Source: Inonotus obliquus (lineage: Eukaryota; Basidiomycota; Agaricomycetes; Hymenochaetales; Hymenochaetaceae). From it: a stretch of 64,000 nt of DNA. This document shows, piece after piece, positions 43,593 to 55,616 of the stretch; position 1 is the first letter of the stretch, and every line of letters starts with the position of its first letter. The stretch covers positions 310,001-374,000 of the forward strand of contig JAJHTX010000006.1 in assembly GCA_032164295.1 (NCBI GenBank), given 5' to 3'. Below the pieces are notes generated by a model, which was given only the letters and a program-made list of their open reading frames with translations, was not told the DNA's origin and did not search any database. The position numbers were made by a program, and so were the translations under genes.

Positions 43593-46447
43593 ATGTCTGG
43601 TGCTGATGTACTAGCCTCTGCATCTGCTGTCTCCAGCTTCCATTCTACGCCATGGTCTCGTGGACTCTCTGCTTATAGCCAGGATGTCTCCTTTGAAGCC
43701 ACTGTTCCAGTCGTCGATCGGTACGTCAGACACGATATTTCCGGGGCGAAGACTATCGAGATGAAGGTTTTCCTCGAGGGCCTGGGAGCAAAGATGCGGG
43801 CAATTGAAGGGAATGATGAAAAGGTTAAAGCTCTCGCTCAGAGTCAAAAGGTGCTGGATTTACGGGAGACTTTCTGCCAGAAAGTGAAGAATGAGATGGA
43901 TCGGTACGGACCGTTCTGCGATCTAGCAAACCACATCATCGGAGAAATCGAGAAATCGAATATTCTTTTCGTCCGGAGCGACCCCAGGTATATCGATGGA
44001 GTGTACAACAGCAAACGAAAACCGGATGTCATTGCTGTGCCGAAGGATCACAAGAACGTCATCAACGGACGCTGGAAGGACTACAATAAGAGCGGGCCTC
44101 CTAGAAGGGACGAGAAGAAGGGCAAGGAAGTTGAGAGAGAGGATGATGGTGTCAAAGATGAGGACGAGGACGTGGAAAACGAGGACGAGGACGTAGAAAA
44201 TGAGAACGGGGGCGAGAAGAATGCTACTAAACCCTTCGTTTCATGGGGCTGGGATGATGTCCAAATCGTTGCCGAGTTCAAGAAGAGGCTCCACGAGATA
44301 CTTTTTGGCGGCTCATTCTCGAACGCTGGCTCGACTTTCAACTCCGAGAATTCTGGTATTCCACTGAGCGCTCACACACTGTCCACTAAACGTAAACCTC
44401 GGGGCAGCAAGGTTAAGCCACGTGCTGGTTCAGCGAAAAACAAAGGCGGAATCTCATCCTCTCATTTAATGATGCAAAGCATTTCATCGTCGACAGAAGC
44501 CTCACGTTCGTCCGGGAAACGCGCATTGCTGGAGGAAATGGAATCAGAGACGAGTAGTCGAAAGAGACCGAAGCTGGAGGACACAGAGATGCGCACCGAT
44601 CTTCGAGTCTGCGGGGCCAAATACGCCGTGGACCAGTTGTCGGCCCTTACGAATCGTCGTCATGTCATAGAATGCCTTATAACAGATGGCACACTAATAA
44701 TGGCATACTACGATCGCGCTGGTCCTCCCATATACTCAACAGAACTCAACTTCGTCGAAGACTTGTACCAATTTACTCTGCTCCTCAAATCATTGGCTTG
44801 TATGACGGCTTGGCAGCGTGGTTTTCTCAAGGACTTGCGAGCAGTAGATGCGACCAACTCGTCTATCTGCTACAATTCGTCACCCTCATCGCTATCCGAA
44901 GAGAGTAAAAATCAATGCCTCAATTCAAGCGATTTGGGCATGGGCTCTTCGCCTCTCACTCATGTATCGGAGGAGCGACATATTGATTGGGCAGATGCTC
45001 GTGACGGAAGCATTGAAGACATGTCCGGAAGGGATGGCGGGGGTTCTCTGGTTTATACAGAGTCCTATATTGAGGAAGGTCAACAGAAGGATCTCGAGGA
45101 ACAATCCGAAATAGGCCCACCTCCGACTCCTCCCATTGAGTCTCAACAGTTGGCTTCCGATGGAGGCGATAGAGAGGCTGAGACCAAATCCAGCGAGAAG
45201 GGGCTTTCAGATGCTGCGGAACACCAGGGGGGAGGGACCAGAGTAACTGTTTCAGACGATGCGGATGAACAGTTCAAGAATCGGCTGGGAAAACATAGAT
45301 ATGACCTGATCGTTCCAAAGCACACTATTCGTCTGCACGGTCCATGCGGTAGGAAGCCTCCATATGGCTTGGTCACCAGCGGAAGCTCCGTATTCTTCGC
45401 CACGTGCAATACCTTGGACAAAGATGCACCGAATAGGGTATATGCCGTCAAAATCAGTTGGCCTCTGAAGAGGCGATGTGCGGAGGATAAGATCCTGAGG
45501 GCAGGACGGGAAGCGCTACAAAAGCTCGATGCCGATCCAGAGTTGAAGAGGAAGTACGGGAACAGAAAACTGGAAGATAGTCTCCCGATGGTCTACTTGG
45601 CGAAGGAAATCGACGATCTTAAGAAGATGCATTCTTTTAGATGGAGGGTAATGCGCAACGACAAAGAATTCAGAAAAGAGTTCAACAAAGTCAATCGTGT
45701 CTGTCGTTCCATCGTCATGGAGTACCTGGTGCCTCTGAAAAGTGTGACCAGAGTGGACGATTTCAAACAGGCAATGCGTGACTTGGTGCTCGGTGAGTCC
45801 CCTATTGTTTCCGCGATGAGCCCAAACTAACACTAAACTCAGTCCACCATTTCCTGTTCTTCTGCGAGAAACGCATTCTCCACCGCGATGTCAGCGTCGA
45901 CAATTGTATGGTTCGCTACTATAATGATGGGTCGATTTGCGGCGTCCTCATTGACTATGATCTTGCTGAGATGCGCAGTTTACCGGCCGAAGAACGCACG
46001 GCCTCACGCTCAGGGACTCGACCATTCATGGCATATGAGCTGCTTGAATCCGATCCGCCTCCCATTCACCTGGAACGATACGACTGGGAATCATTCTTCT
46101 ACGTTATATCCTGGATCGGATGTCGATTTTCCGACGGGAAGGAGGTTGACAAGTCCATCTTTTCGGACTGGTTCGACACGCGGAATATCACACTTGCCGG
46201 GCTAAAACGCGGCTGGCTACTCCAATCGGTTACACTTAATTTCCAAGCGTTCTACGAATCGGTGGCTCTGGATTGGGTGAAACACTTACAGAGTATGTTT
46301 GCTGATGGCCTGAAGAGAAAGAACGACTTCCTAGACGCTAGAAAGGTGGTAATGCGTGGGAAACCTGTACTGGACGAGGAATTCGACAACGATACACTCG
46401 GAGGTTGCGTCACCTGGGACAGACTTTGGAACATCCTGCAGAATTAG
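43593..46447 (+). CDS. FunK1-type fungal protein kinase, intact
   Basis: Two exons (43593-45792 and 45843-46447, intron GTGAGT ... CTCAG) give 934 aa. The N-terminal third has the FunK1 helical region and an acidic linker rich in Glu, Asp and Lys, then a disordered basic part with KRKPRGSKVKPR. The kinase lobe shows YGLVTSGSSVFFATC, the VAIK-like YAVKISWP, the catalytic loop HRDVSVDN created exactly across the splice, DYDLA in place of DFG, and RPFMAYELL. It ends LWNILQN. FunK1 kinases are an expanded family restricted to fungi and especially numerous in mushrooms; substrates are unknown. The start ATG 43593 follows a repeated TTTCACCATTCAC. The upstream promoter is cut at about -105 by the 4.7-kb CACTA-like element. 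Confidence 0.9.
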
Positions 46448-46912
46448 TTCCAGGTCGTGGATGTCCGAATAGATCACGTCTCTTCCTTCGAGTCCTGTAT
46501 AGTGTATATTGCATTAATCTTGTGATGAATGACTTCCTTCTTACTGTACACGTATTTTGATAATCAAGTATTCCGACATGATCTCTGTAAAATGATCACC
46601 ACTAGTGTTTATAATTTATAGCTTTCTGCGGGTGTGTTTCCATATACTTAATCCAACTACTCAAGTCGGGTCTCTCGATCGACATTAATATTGCAGCAGC
46701 TGGACTATGGTGCAGAGCAGCACATGCCGACAACTCGGTACAGACCGCAATTTTGAGTTTCTGACCCGGACAATTTTTTTTCTGTAATACAAGTAACAAA
46801 GATACGTGTGAATCAGAGGTTTTTGATGGGCCATCAAAATTTCAATTTTAAAAACAAATACCGAAAAAATCGAATAAAAAATCGAGGCTACCCTAGCCCC
46901 TGTTCCTAAGCA
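46448..46912. other. 3' flank of FunK1, no gene seen
   Basis: AT-rich sequence following the kinase. A 65-codon minus-strand frame at 46602-46799 has no family resemblance that I can name. Confidence 0.45.
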
Positions 46913-47039
46913 GATGAAGTGCGCGAAGCACTCTTCCGTCTTCGCGGAGGTATGCAGATCTTCGTGAAGACCCTTGCGTGCAAGACGATCGCAATAGATG
47001 TTGAACCTTTGGATTCTATCACAACGGTGAAGAACAAGT
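46913..47039 (+). pseudogene. Ubiquitin fragment across a polyubiquitin junction
   Basis: Translation gives [20 protein letters not shown] followed by [15 protein letters not shown]. The RLRGG end of one ubiquitin unit is joined to the first 29 residues of the next, as in polyubiquitin. Residues conserved in every functional ubiquitin are changed (LTGKT to LACKT, TLEVE to AIDVE), and the sequence breaks off into a stretch that looks like an intron. It is a decayed fragment lying within the giant element. Confidence 0.8.
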
Positions 47040-47373
47040 ATTTACTCTGTCGTCCAGTAAATATTTCGCTTCGTACTCCCCTTCTTCTTGGTATCTTTCT
47101 TGGTGTTTCTTACCCTTCTTGTTGTTGCTTTTCTTTGTATTTGTCATTGCAAACGGAATTCTTCTTAACACTTCTTGGTATGGGAATGATCGACGCTCTG
47201 TATTATATAACTATCCTTTTTCGGTTATTTTTGATGGGATCACTAATAAAATAAATGATTTTTTAATTACATATTTAAATATTCATTTCAATTTCTTCTG
47301 AGCAAAATTTTCAAACTCGAGATAAAATTTAAAAAAAATGCAAGCTATGCTCCTACAGCCTCTAGCTATCCAT
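47040..47373. other. AT-rich stretch without recognised gene
   Basis: Pyrimidine-rich then AT-rich sequence between the ubiquitin fragment and the right terminal repeat. It may be intron sequence carried with the ubiquitin piece. Confidence 0.4.
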
Positions 47374-47375
47374 TA

Positions 47376-48932
47376 CAGGGAAATTCATAAAAATCTGGAC
47401 ACGTGCCAAATTGCCAATTTCGGCCCCTTCAGTACCTCAGAACACAAAATAAATCATATCTCACTCAAATCTTGACCGTTTCGCATCATCTAAGAGCCCG
47501 TTCGGTTGCGTTTCTGGATCAGATCATGATCTGACTCTACCGCAATCTGACCATTTGCGAGATTATGGTAGAGGTCGTGGGAGTTCTCAATGAGATTTTT
47601 CTCATGGCCAACTTCAAGAACCCTCACTTTTGCTGAGGGGGCATAGCGCTACATTTCAACCATGGGAAAATTAAGTTTTTACCACCAGACGATAGGCCCC
47701 AATGAGTAGATTATTTTTGACATTTTTACTGTATTTGTTTGTGGTTGAGTTGTGATGGGTGGATGAGATACTGGAATGAGGTTGGGATTTTCAGATTGAG
47801 TCCAAAAAAGGGAAAAATCGCAACCGGACTCGGTTGTGTAAAGTCCGGCAAAGTGCAGCCGAACAGCTACCTCTGCTGCATCTGCAAATCATGATCCAAC
47901 GGGATCATGATCTCGTTTTTTCGCGGGGATGACTGGATCTTGAAATGCAGCCGAACGGGCTCTAAGTCGCTAAATTCATGCCCCAATCGTTCCGTCCGAA
48001 CTGTAACAAACCCGAGCAAAATCGGGCAATAATTGACCCCGAAACGACGCAAACTGTCGTTTTTTCATGTATTCCTCATGTACATTTTTTCCTGCACTCA
48101 ATTTGGGTCTGCAGCACCCACAAGTGTCTCAGAATGCTCAGATGGAATAACTGTGAATTTAGGGCCTGGATTTGAGATGTATTTGAAGGTGCATGTGCCA
48201 GTCTGGGGGCATGCCTGGAAGGCAGAAATGCCCCCTCATCCCTCAAGCTCCCCATGCCCTAGAAAAAATATCTGAAGCCAAATTCATGCATAGGAACTTG
48301 TTTAGAGTATATTTAAATGTATCTGAGCCTTTCCCAGATCAAATGGATATGCTGGGAAGCTGGGGAAAGGCAGGGAAGCATGGTGCATATGCCCTGTCTC
48401 CCCCACCTCAAACAATGCACCAATCCTCATAGCAGACATGAGAAGTACTCAGATCACTTTCAATAGGCCTGGAATGAATTTTCATGTATGAATTTGGCTT
48501 CAGATATTTTTTCTAGGGCATGGGGAGCTTGAGGGATGAGGGGGCATTTCTGCCTTCCAGGCATGCCCCCAGACTGGCACATGCACCTTCAAATACATCT
48601 CAAATCCAATCCAGGCCCTAAATTCACAGTTATTCCATCTGAGCATTCTGAGACACTTGTGGGTGCTGCAGACCCAAATTGAGTGCAGGAAAAAATGTAC
48701 ATGAGGAATACATGAAAAAACGACAGTTTGCGTCGTTTCGGGGTCAATTATTGCCCGATTTTGCTCGGGTTTGTTACAGTTCGGACGGAACGATCGGGGC
48801 ATGAATGTAGCAACTTAGATGACGCGAAACGGTCAAGATTTGAGTGAGATATGATTTATTTTGTGTTCTGAGGTACTGAAGGGGCCGAAATTGGCAATTT
48901 GGCACGTGTCCAGATTTTTATGAATTTCCCTG
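47376..48932. mobile_element. TA-flanked foldback MITE with long arms (copy 2)
   Basis: Same element as 19211-20295 in the opposite orientation, as shown by its flipped central spacer. Its 1557 bp equal 1085 bp plus the 469-bp nested MITE plus a 3-bp duplication exactly. TA flanks are at 47374-47375 and 48933-48934. Confidence 0.88.
47494..47962. mobile_element. PIF/Harbinger-like (Tourist-type) MITE, 469 bp
   Basis: Tips GAGCCCGTTCGGTTGCG and its near complement CAGCCGAACGGGCTC are flanked by TAA on both sides (47491-47493 and 47963-47965). TAA targets and GG.CC.GTTCGGTTGC-like tips are the pattern of Tourist/Harbinger MITEs. It has no coding capacity. The empty site is preserved in the other foldback MITE copy near 19327-19333. 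Confidence 0.85.
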
Positions 48933-49238
48933 TAAAATATCAATCAATGTATCAGTGTCTGCGATATTTTAAGTATCAAGTGCAATAATATTTTAAATTT
49001 CAATAAGAATATCGATGTCTGTGATATTTTAAGTATCATGTGCATTGATATTTTAAATATCGGTAAGCATATCAATGTCTGCGATATTTTAAGTATCAAG
49101 TGTGTTGATATTTTATATATTGCACATGATGATATTTCATATATTGCACGTGGTGATATTTTATATATCGATAAAAATATCAACTCTTGCGATATTTTAA
49201 ATGTCAGTAAGAATATCGATACAGATATCGATAAGAAT

Positions 49239-50068
49239 GGTACCTGGCACGGCCTATGTAATTTCCGTGACATTCCCACGGTCCCTTCCATGGCTAAGCG
49301 GCGATCGACACGGATTCACCTGTTCCACTTTTTGTTTTAAGATTCGAGGGTCCGTCCTCCCTTCCACAACTTTACAAAAAATCTGAAAAAATGTCCAAAA
49401 ATTATTTTTCAACACTCTGAACAAGGTGGTAAGAAAAATTACAAAAACTGTCCAACAGATTCCAAGATACGGTGATTTTTGACACATATATAAATAACTA
49501 TGACACTTCTTGAGAATTTTTTTTAACAAAATCTTTATTTTTCATTAAGATTTATATATCTGAAAGAAATATGACAAGAAAGCCTGAATTCATTGAGCTA
49601 GGAAGCATATATGCTGCTGTATCTACTGTATATGCTAATCTCTCCACCAGTATGTCGATTTGTTTTGCATATAGTTGACAGAACCACCCTAATACATACA
49701 TACATCATGTCCAAGCAGTTTTAAAGGAGTTTTATAAGTGTTTTCAGAGGAAGATATGGTCGTGCAAAAAAGCCAAAATAAGATCATGTGACACATAAGT
49801 GAAAACAGTTATGTATATTCTGCCTGAATATCACCTACAATCAATTCGGATTTGGTATATTTCACATCAGATAGTTATTCCAAGCCTTTTCATGTTGAAA
49901 GGAAGGGACAAATAACTCAAATTCTGTGGAACTACATATTCAAGGGATTTAGTGGGGAACCGGAAAGTGGGACATGAAGATCGACGCTAGTTACTATAAA
50001 TGGAAAGTATTTAAAACTCCGCCCGGGAAAAAGTGGCACGGATTTTTTATAGGCCATGCCAGGCACCA
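49239..50068. mobile_element. hAT-like non-autonomous element, 830 bp
   Basis: Tips GGTACCTGGCACGGCCTAT and the complement of GGTGCCTGGCATGGCCTAT, each followed by CCGTG further in, are flanked by ATAAGAAT on both sides (49231-49238 and 50069-50076). The 8-bp duplication points to hAT-type insertion. The empty site survives in the left terminal repeat of the giant element near 18890-18905. No transposase frame is visible. Confidence 0.82.
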
Positions 50069-50246
50069 ATAAGAATACCGATAAGGATATCACACGTGAT
50101 GATATTTTATATATCGATTTGCATTTCAACCCCGCTGATACTTCAAATATCAATACACATTTCAACTCAGCTGATATATTAAATATCAATAAGGATATCA
50201 AAGGTTATATCAACGTCGTTGATATGTTGTTTTGCCCCCTGTGAAA

Positions 50247-50528
50247 CCCGAACGCGAAATATGAGACCACCGACAACCCCCGCACAGAAGACTTTTTCCT
50301 CCCAGTTCTTCGAATCTGCCGAGCGGTGCATCCTCTAATGTGATCTTGAGCAGCAGCGTCACCCTATTGAAGAGGTGATTCACTTAATGATAATTTCGCA
50401 AATTTCGAAAGAAAGCAATTATGATTGTACACGTGATATGATGAGCATTACAAACCTACTTAACAAAAAAAAAAAAAATCCCAAACGACAAAACCCACAC
50501 AACAGAAAAATGGACGATGTCCCTAACC
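50247..50528. other. Right flank of the giant element
   Basis: Ordinary sequence leading to the 3' end of the second carboxypeptidase, with a run of about 13 A at 50466-50478. No gene is seen. Confidence 0.45.
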
Positions 50529-52541
50529 TTAAGTAGAATTCAAAGGCTCCCCTCTCATCGCCTGCTCGAAGAACTGCAGCGCAGCCTGACCAATCTCCAG
50601 ATTCGTATAATTATAAGCTGGAACCTCATGTCCTGCACCAAATACGCGAATGTAGGAGAAGTTGCCTGCGTTTTTGTACAATCCCGCCGGGTTTCCGTCA
50701 ACGGTATAATTTCCGAACCCTTGTTGCGCATAGAGTGAGGAGTACTGTGTGTTCAGGTTGTCGACCTCGAAAGGATATCAGAGAAATATCGGGGCAAGAA
50801 GACTGTAGTCTCACCATTGCCTCGACCCCCTTGTAGTTGAGAATGAAGTCTGCATCACCGTCGTAGATGACTGTTCGTACACCGTGATTGATTACGCTTT
50901 CCAATTTCGGCGCAGAATTCCGCATAGAGTCTCCTGTCAAAAGGAAATGATAATAAACGTCTTCATTAACGAACGTCCAGTCGCTCTTCGCCCCAATTTT
51001 CTTCCTGGAAAGTGCCGTTAGTTCTTAACAAGGAAGACCAGCGGAGTAAGAAATACGTACATAAACGTTTGGTTTGTTAGAAGACGCGTTGGGTCGTATG
51101 GGTAGTCATCATCGCTTGAAACCCGTACATTGTACGGATCGCGGTCACCAGCAAGAGGAGAGAAAACATTGTCATCGCAGAAAATCTCGGCGTTCCGGCA
51201 CTCTTCGTTTGTTCCATTCGTGTAGCAATTTACGATCTGGTATACGTCAGAAAGGTCAGTAGACGGAAAGAACAGTACGCACCTTGTCCCTGCACCCGCC
51301 TTGCTCGTGGTATGAATTGTTAGCAGTACCAATGACACTCTCGTTCACAGTGGGGCTATATGGGTTAGAAGCCGCATAATTTGCATATTCCGCGTACTGA
51401 ACAAGTGGGTTCGTGATGCCATTGCCAATCCCGAGGGTCTTAAAGTTAAGCGGCACGCCAGAAATTGAGCCGTTTGCTATAGCGTCGTTCTGCTGTAGAA
51501 AATGATATGCGAAGGCAGGACCGTAGTGTCCACCGTAACTGCGACAAACCCACGCTCAGTTACACAATAATACCGAGATTCGACACGCGAAACATACGAT
51601 TCTGTCCACAGAGCAAGCTCGTTCCTTGAGAACTGAGAAAAACTGGGATCTTTGAAGAAGATTTGGAGTGCCCTCCATACGGCATCTGCTGCCTGATCTG
51701 AGCTGTTTACGCCCATTTCTCCGTAAGAATAGCCAACTCCGACTACATAAGCAAGGATGAATTATATACGCGTGCATTTCAGAGAAGGCGATCACGAACC
51801 CGGTTGATCAATGTAAAGCCTAATGAAAGGGAAGATTTTTGTAAGTGAAGCGCCCTAGTAATGACTTGTGAATTGCTTACATGTTAACGTTGTTGTTCCA
51901 AGAGTATGTATTGTTCGTGTATGCGGTTCCATTTGCGGTAATCCGACAGGGCTGTTCGCAAAGTCAGAAGATCATTTACACTTCAGTGAGAAGTGGACTG
52001 ACTCCATTTTCTTGGAATAGACCCAACATCGAGGACGCTCCGGGCTGAAATTAATTCATAAGATAAATCCAATGGAAATACCGAAAACACCCACCCCTCC
52101 ATTGATCCAAATAGCCAATGGGGCGGTCTCAGGGTTATTCCTTGCGGAAAAGAACCACCACCTGCACAAATTCAATGATACAGCCTGGCGAGACCTGTAA
52201 GGTACTACGTACCACATATGCTGTGTAGTCGTCAAATCAGCATAACCAGAAGCTTGATAAACACCGGGTGTAGTTTCTTGAAGGCACGATTAAAAAGGCA
52301 CAATCAGGGAAAATGTTTGCTGCAAAGATGGAAATGAGAACATACCACAGACTCCCGAGTTATTTCGAAACCGCAATTTGCCAGAAACGATAGGAATCAC
52401 GTAAGACTCAAGGGTACCCGTGGATTCATTCTGCGGGCTTCGACGATCCACCTTGGAGGTTGGGATGGCTAACGCTGTGAAGCTGGATAAGATTCCGAGA
52501 ATGGCAGTTGTTAGAACAGTGAGTCGTAATAGACGAGCCAT
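50529..52541 (-). CDS. Secreted serine carboxypeptidase, family S10 (copy 2)
   Basis: Minus-strand paralogue with a signal peptide (MARLLRLTVLTTAILGILSS) and about ten introns in matching places. Landmarks: KLRFRNNSGVC, WLNGGPGSSSM-type oxyanion region near 52080, the catalytic serine in TESYGGHYGPAFAYHFL (Ser codon again split by an intron near 51600-51545), GIGNGITNPLVQYAEY, the Asp in VIYDGDADFILNY and the His in FGAGHEVPAYNYT. It ends EPLNST with TAA at 50531-50529. All catalytic residues are intact. It is much closer to the neighbouring copy at 53.6-55.6 kb than to the copy at 8.6 kb. Confidence 0.9.
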
Positions 52542-53614
52542 TGGGGAAGTTGGTGTTTCCTGAAACTCAAAGAGAGGGAAGGTTCTGGAAAAAGCCAGTT
52601 GAAGTTTTCCATCCTTAATACCAGTGTTGGCTGACACACAGGATGCGAGTGGGATAGGAGTGAACGAAGCAGGAGTCATGTCTCAACGACTTCTGTCTCA
52701 GAGTCGGGATGTAGCGCACAGCATGTCTGTCTTCCTTCCATATGTCAACCCATAAGCCTGGATCGTGGCTGATGGGTGCCGATAGCCCGGCTCAGGTAAG
52801 GCTCAACCTCGCAGCCTTGAAAACTCGGACCCCTAGAGCAAGGGCACAAGTGGCCATTCATGTCCGTGACCGCGCGCATAAAGCAATACCGATCGAAGGC
52901 CAACGTGCACTACGAGAGATAATGATCTGGATCTTCGGAAGTAGATGAGACACTCTACATACCCTTGGTAGACTGTTATTGCGTGTTCCTTTCCGTGAAT
53001 TAAGATCGGATTCGGGTTTCAACTTTCCAGTAGACCAGTAGATTTCTACCAAAAAAACGTCCTACTTGAAGGGACCATGAATCCAATCTTTTGAACAGAT
53101 AGGGAAAGGACAGGTCATTTTCTGGTCTCATTGGTGTACTTGCAGAAGTGTTGCGCGAGGCCTGAAAACCTGAAAACACAACATTCGCGTAAGCACCGAC
53201 AAACAACGACAAGCTCGGCCAAACAAATAATCCGCATTCAAGTTTGCGTGACCCTCATTTCTTCCTTTTCACTGTTTTATAGGATGCCTGTAGCACACTG
53301 TTACGGAGAATCATCTCCCACCTTAGCATCTCTACCAATGCAATGGTTATAATCTTTCCATTGTGCATAGGTATTCAAACCAGGGCGATTGCGTACATCT
53401 GTCCTTCGAAAATATTCTGTGTTTAAATGTTGTTACCTTAACTTGCGTTTTGAAGAGCTAAACCACGAATAAACTTAATCGATGGCGGACATTTGTGAGT
53501 TTTATCATTAAAAATTTATTTCAATGATGGAACGAAAGCGACTATGTAGATGCGTAGAAAATAATCAACAAAACGTTAAACAGAAACGCCAGAGAAATCA
53601 ATGGCGTCGCTGAA
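52542..53614. other. Intergenic region between the tandem carboxypeptidases
   Basis: Upstream part of copy 2. Its first 600 bases (52680-53200) resemble the upstream region of copy 3 (55740-56330), for example CATAAGCCTGGA and AAGTCAACGTGCACTA-type blocks, so the promoter was duplicated along with the gene. No further gene is seen. Confidence 0.6.
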
Positions 53615-55616
53615 TCAAGTAGAACTCAAAGGCTCCCCTCTCATCGCCTGCTCAAAGAACTGTAGTGCAGCTTGACCTATCTCTAGATTCGTATAATTAT
53701 AAGCTGGAACTTCGTGCCCGGCACCAAATACTCGAATGTAGGAGAAATTGCCTGCATTCTTGTATAATCCTGCCGGGATTCCGTCAACAGTATAGTTTCC
53801 AAACTCTTGTTGAGCATAGAGAGAGGAATATTGCGTGTTTAGGTTGTCGACCTTAGAAAATCTCAGAGAAAGGCCGGGTCAAGACGAAAGAAGACTCACC
53901 ATTGCCTCAACACCCATATAGTTGAGGATGAAGTCTGCATCGCCATCGAATATGACTGTCCGTACACCATGATTAATCACATTTTCCAATTTCGGCGCAG
54001 AATTCCTCATCCAATCTCCTGTCGAAAGGAAATGTAAATAAACGTCATTATTTTCGATCGTCCAATTGCTCTTCGCTCCAATTGTCTTACTGAAATAAGA
54101 CTTTAATTTTAGTCAGCGGGGCAAGGGGAGGATACGTACATAAAGGTTTCATTTGTCAAGAGAGGCGATGGGTCAGGTGGATAGTCGTCGTCACTTGATA
54201 CCCGTACGTTGTACGGATCGCGGTCACCAGCGAGAGGTGATAGTACATTGACGATGCAGAAAACCTCGGCTTCCGAGCAAGCCTTATCCGTTCCATTTAC
54301 GTAACAGTCTAGAATCTAAGATGGAGCACCATCAGCGCGTCAGCAGAGAAACAACCAACATGAGCGCTATGATCACCTGATCCCTGCACCCGCCTTGCTC
54401 ATAGAACGAGTTATTAGCTGTAGCGATGACACTCTCATTGACAGTGGGCCTATATGGATTCGAAGACGCGTAATTTGCATATTCCGCAAACTGGTGAAGC
54501 GGATCTGTGAGACCATTGCCAATCCCGAGAGTCTTGAAGTTCAGCGACACGCCAGAAACCGAGCCATTAGAAATAGCATCGTTTTGCTCGAGGAAATGAT
54601 TCGCAAATGCAGGTCCATAGTGACCACCATATCTGCAATATGAAAGTCAAATACACATTCACAAAACCATTCGACACGTGAAACATACGATTCTGTCCAC
54701 AGAGCTAGCTCGTTTCCTGAGAACCGAGAGAAATTGGGATCTTTGAAGAAGATCTGAAGAGCCTTCCAGACGGCATCCGCGGCTTGATCGGCACTATATA
54801 CTTCCATGTTACCGTAAGAATAGCCAACTCCGACTGCAGTGACGAGGATGGGTTAGCATATATGCAATACTTCAAAAAGCAATACGAACCCGGTTGATCA
54901 ATGTAAAGCCTGGTGAAAAGGAAGCGTCCTGTAATCGGCACACCCAAATATTAACTTGAAGAAACTCACATGTTTACGTTATTGTTCCAGGAGTACGTAT
55001 TGTTCGTGTATGCGGTTCCGTTCGCGGTAATCCGACAAGGCTGTTCGCAATTCAGTACGGAAATTACCAATGAAAGGAAGAAGAGAGGACTGACTCCATT
55101 TTCCTGGAATAAACCCAGCATCGACGAAGCTCCGGGCTGAAAGAGTATCAATAAGTTTGAGCGTAAGAACAATGGAGAAGACCTACCCCGCCATTGATCC
55201 AAATTGCCAGCGGAGCGGTCTCCGGGTTGTTCCTTGCAGAAAAGAACCACCACCTTCACAATGATCAATGTCACAATTCTAGAGCCTGAGTTTCACTACG
55301 TACCACATGTGTTGCGAAACCGTCAAATCAGCGTAACCAGAAGCCTGGTAAACACCCGGTGTAGATTCTGAACTCATACATTAAAGACCATTAAATAGGA
55401 AAAGAAAAGATACATACCACACACTCCCGAATTATTCAGATAGCGCAATTTTCCAGCAACGATGGTGACCACAGCAGACTCAAAAGTATCCGAAGATGTT
55501 TCGTTTAACACGCTTCGGCGATTATCATCTGTATTTGGGATGACTGACGCCGTTACGCTCGATAGTAGTCCAATAAGGCCAGTCGTCAAAGTAATAAATC
55601 GTGAGATGCGAGCCAT
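53615..55616 (-). CDS. Secreted serine carboxypeptidase, family S10 (copy 3)
   Basis: Tandem neighbour of copy 2 with the same exon plan. The signal peptide starts MARISRFITLTTGLIGLLSS. Landmarks: KLRYLNNSGVC, NPFSWNNNVNM-like region, GVGYSYGN-like region before DQAADAVWKALQIFFKDP, TES joined to YGGHYGPAFANHFL, GIGNGLTDPLHQFAEY, the Asp in VIFDGDADFILNY and RVFGAGHEVPAYN. It ends EPLSST with TGA at 53617-53615. The catalytic triad is complete, so both tandem copies should be active enzymes. Confidence 0.9.

Larger units (their letters stand above)
47374..50243 (-). repeat. Right long terminal inverted repeat of the giant element
   Basis: Complement of 18723-20297, lengthened by a 469-bp Harbinger-like MITE (47494-47962) and an 830-bp hAT-like element (49239-50068). 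Subtracting these insertions and their target duplications gives back nearly the left repeat's length. Confidence 0.85.
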
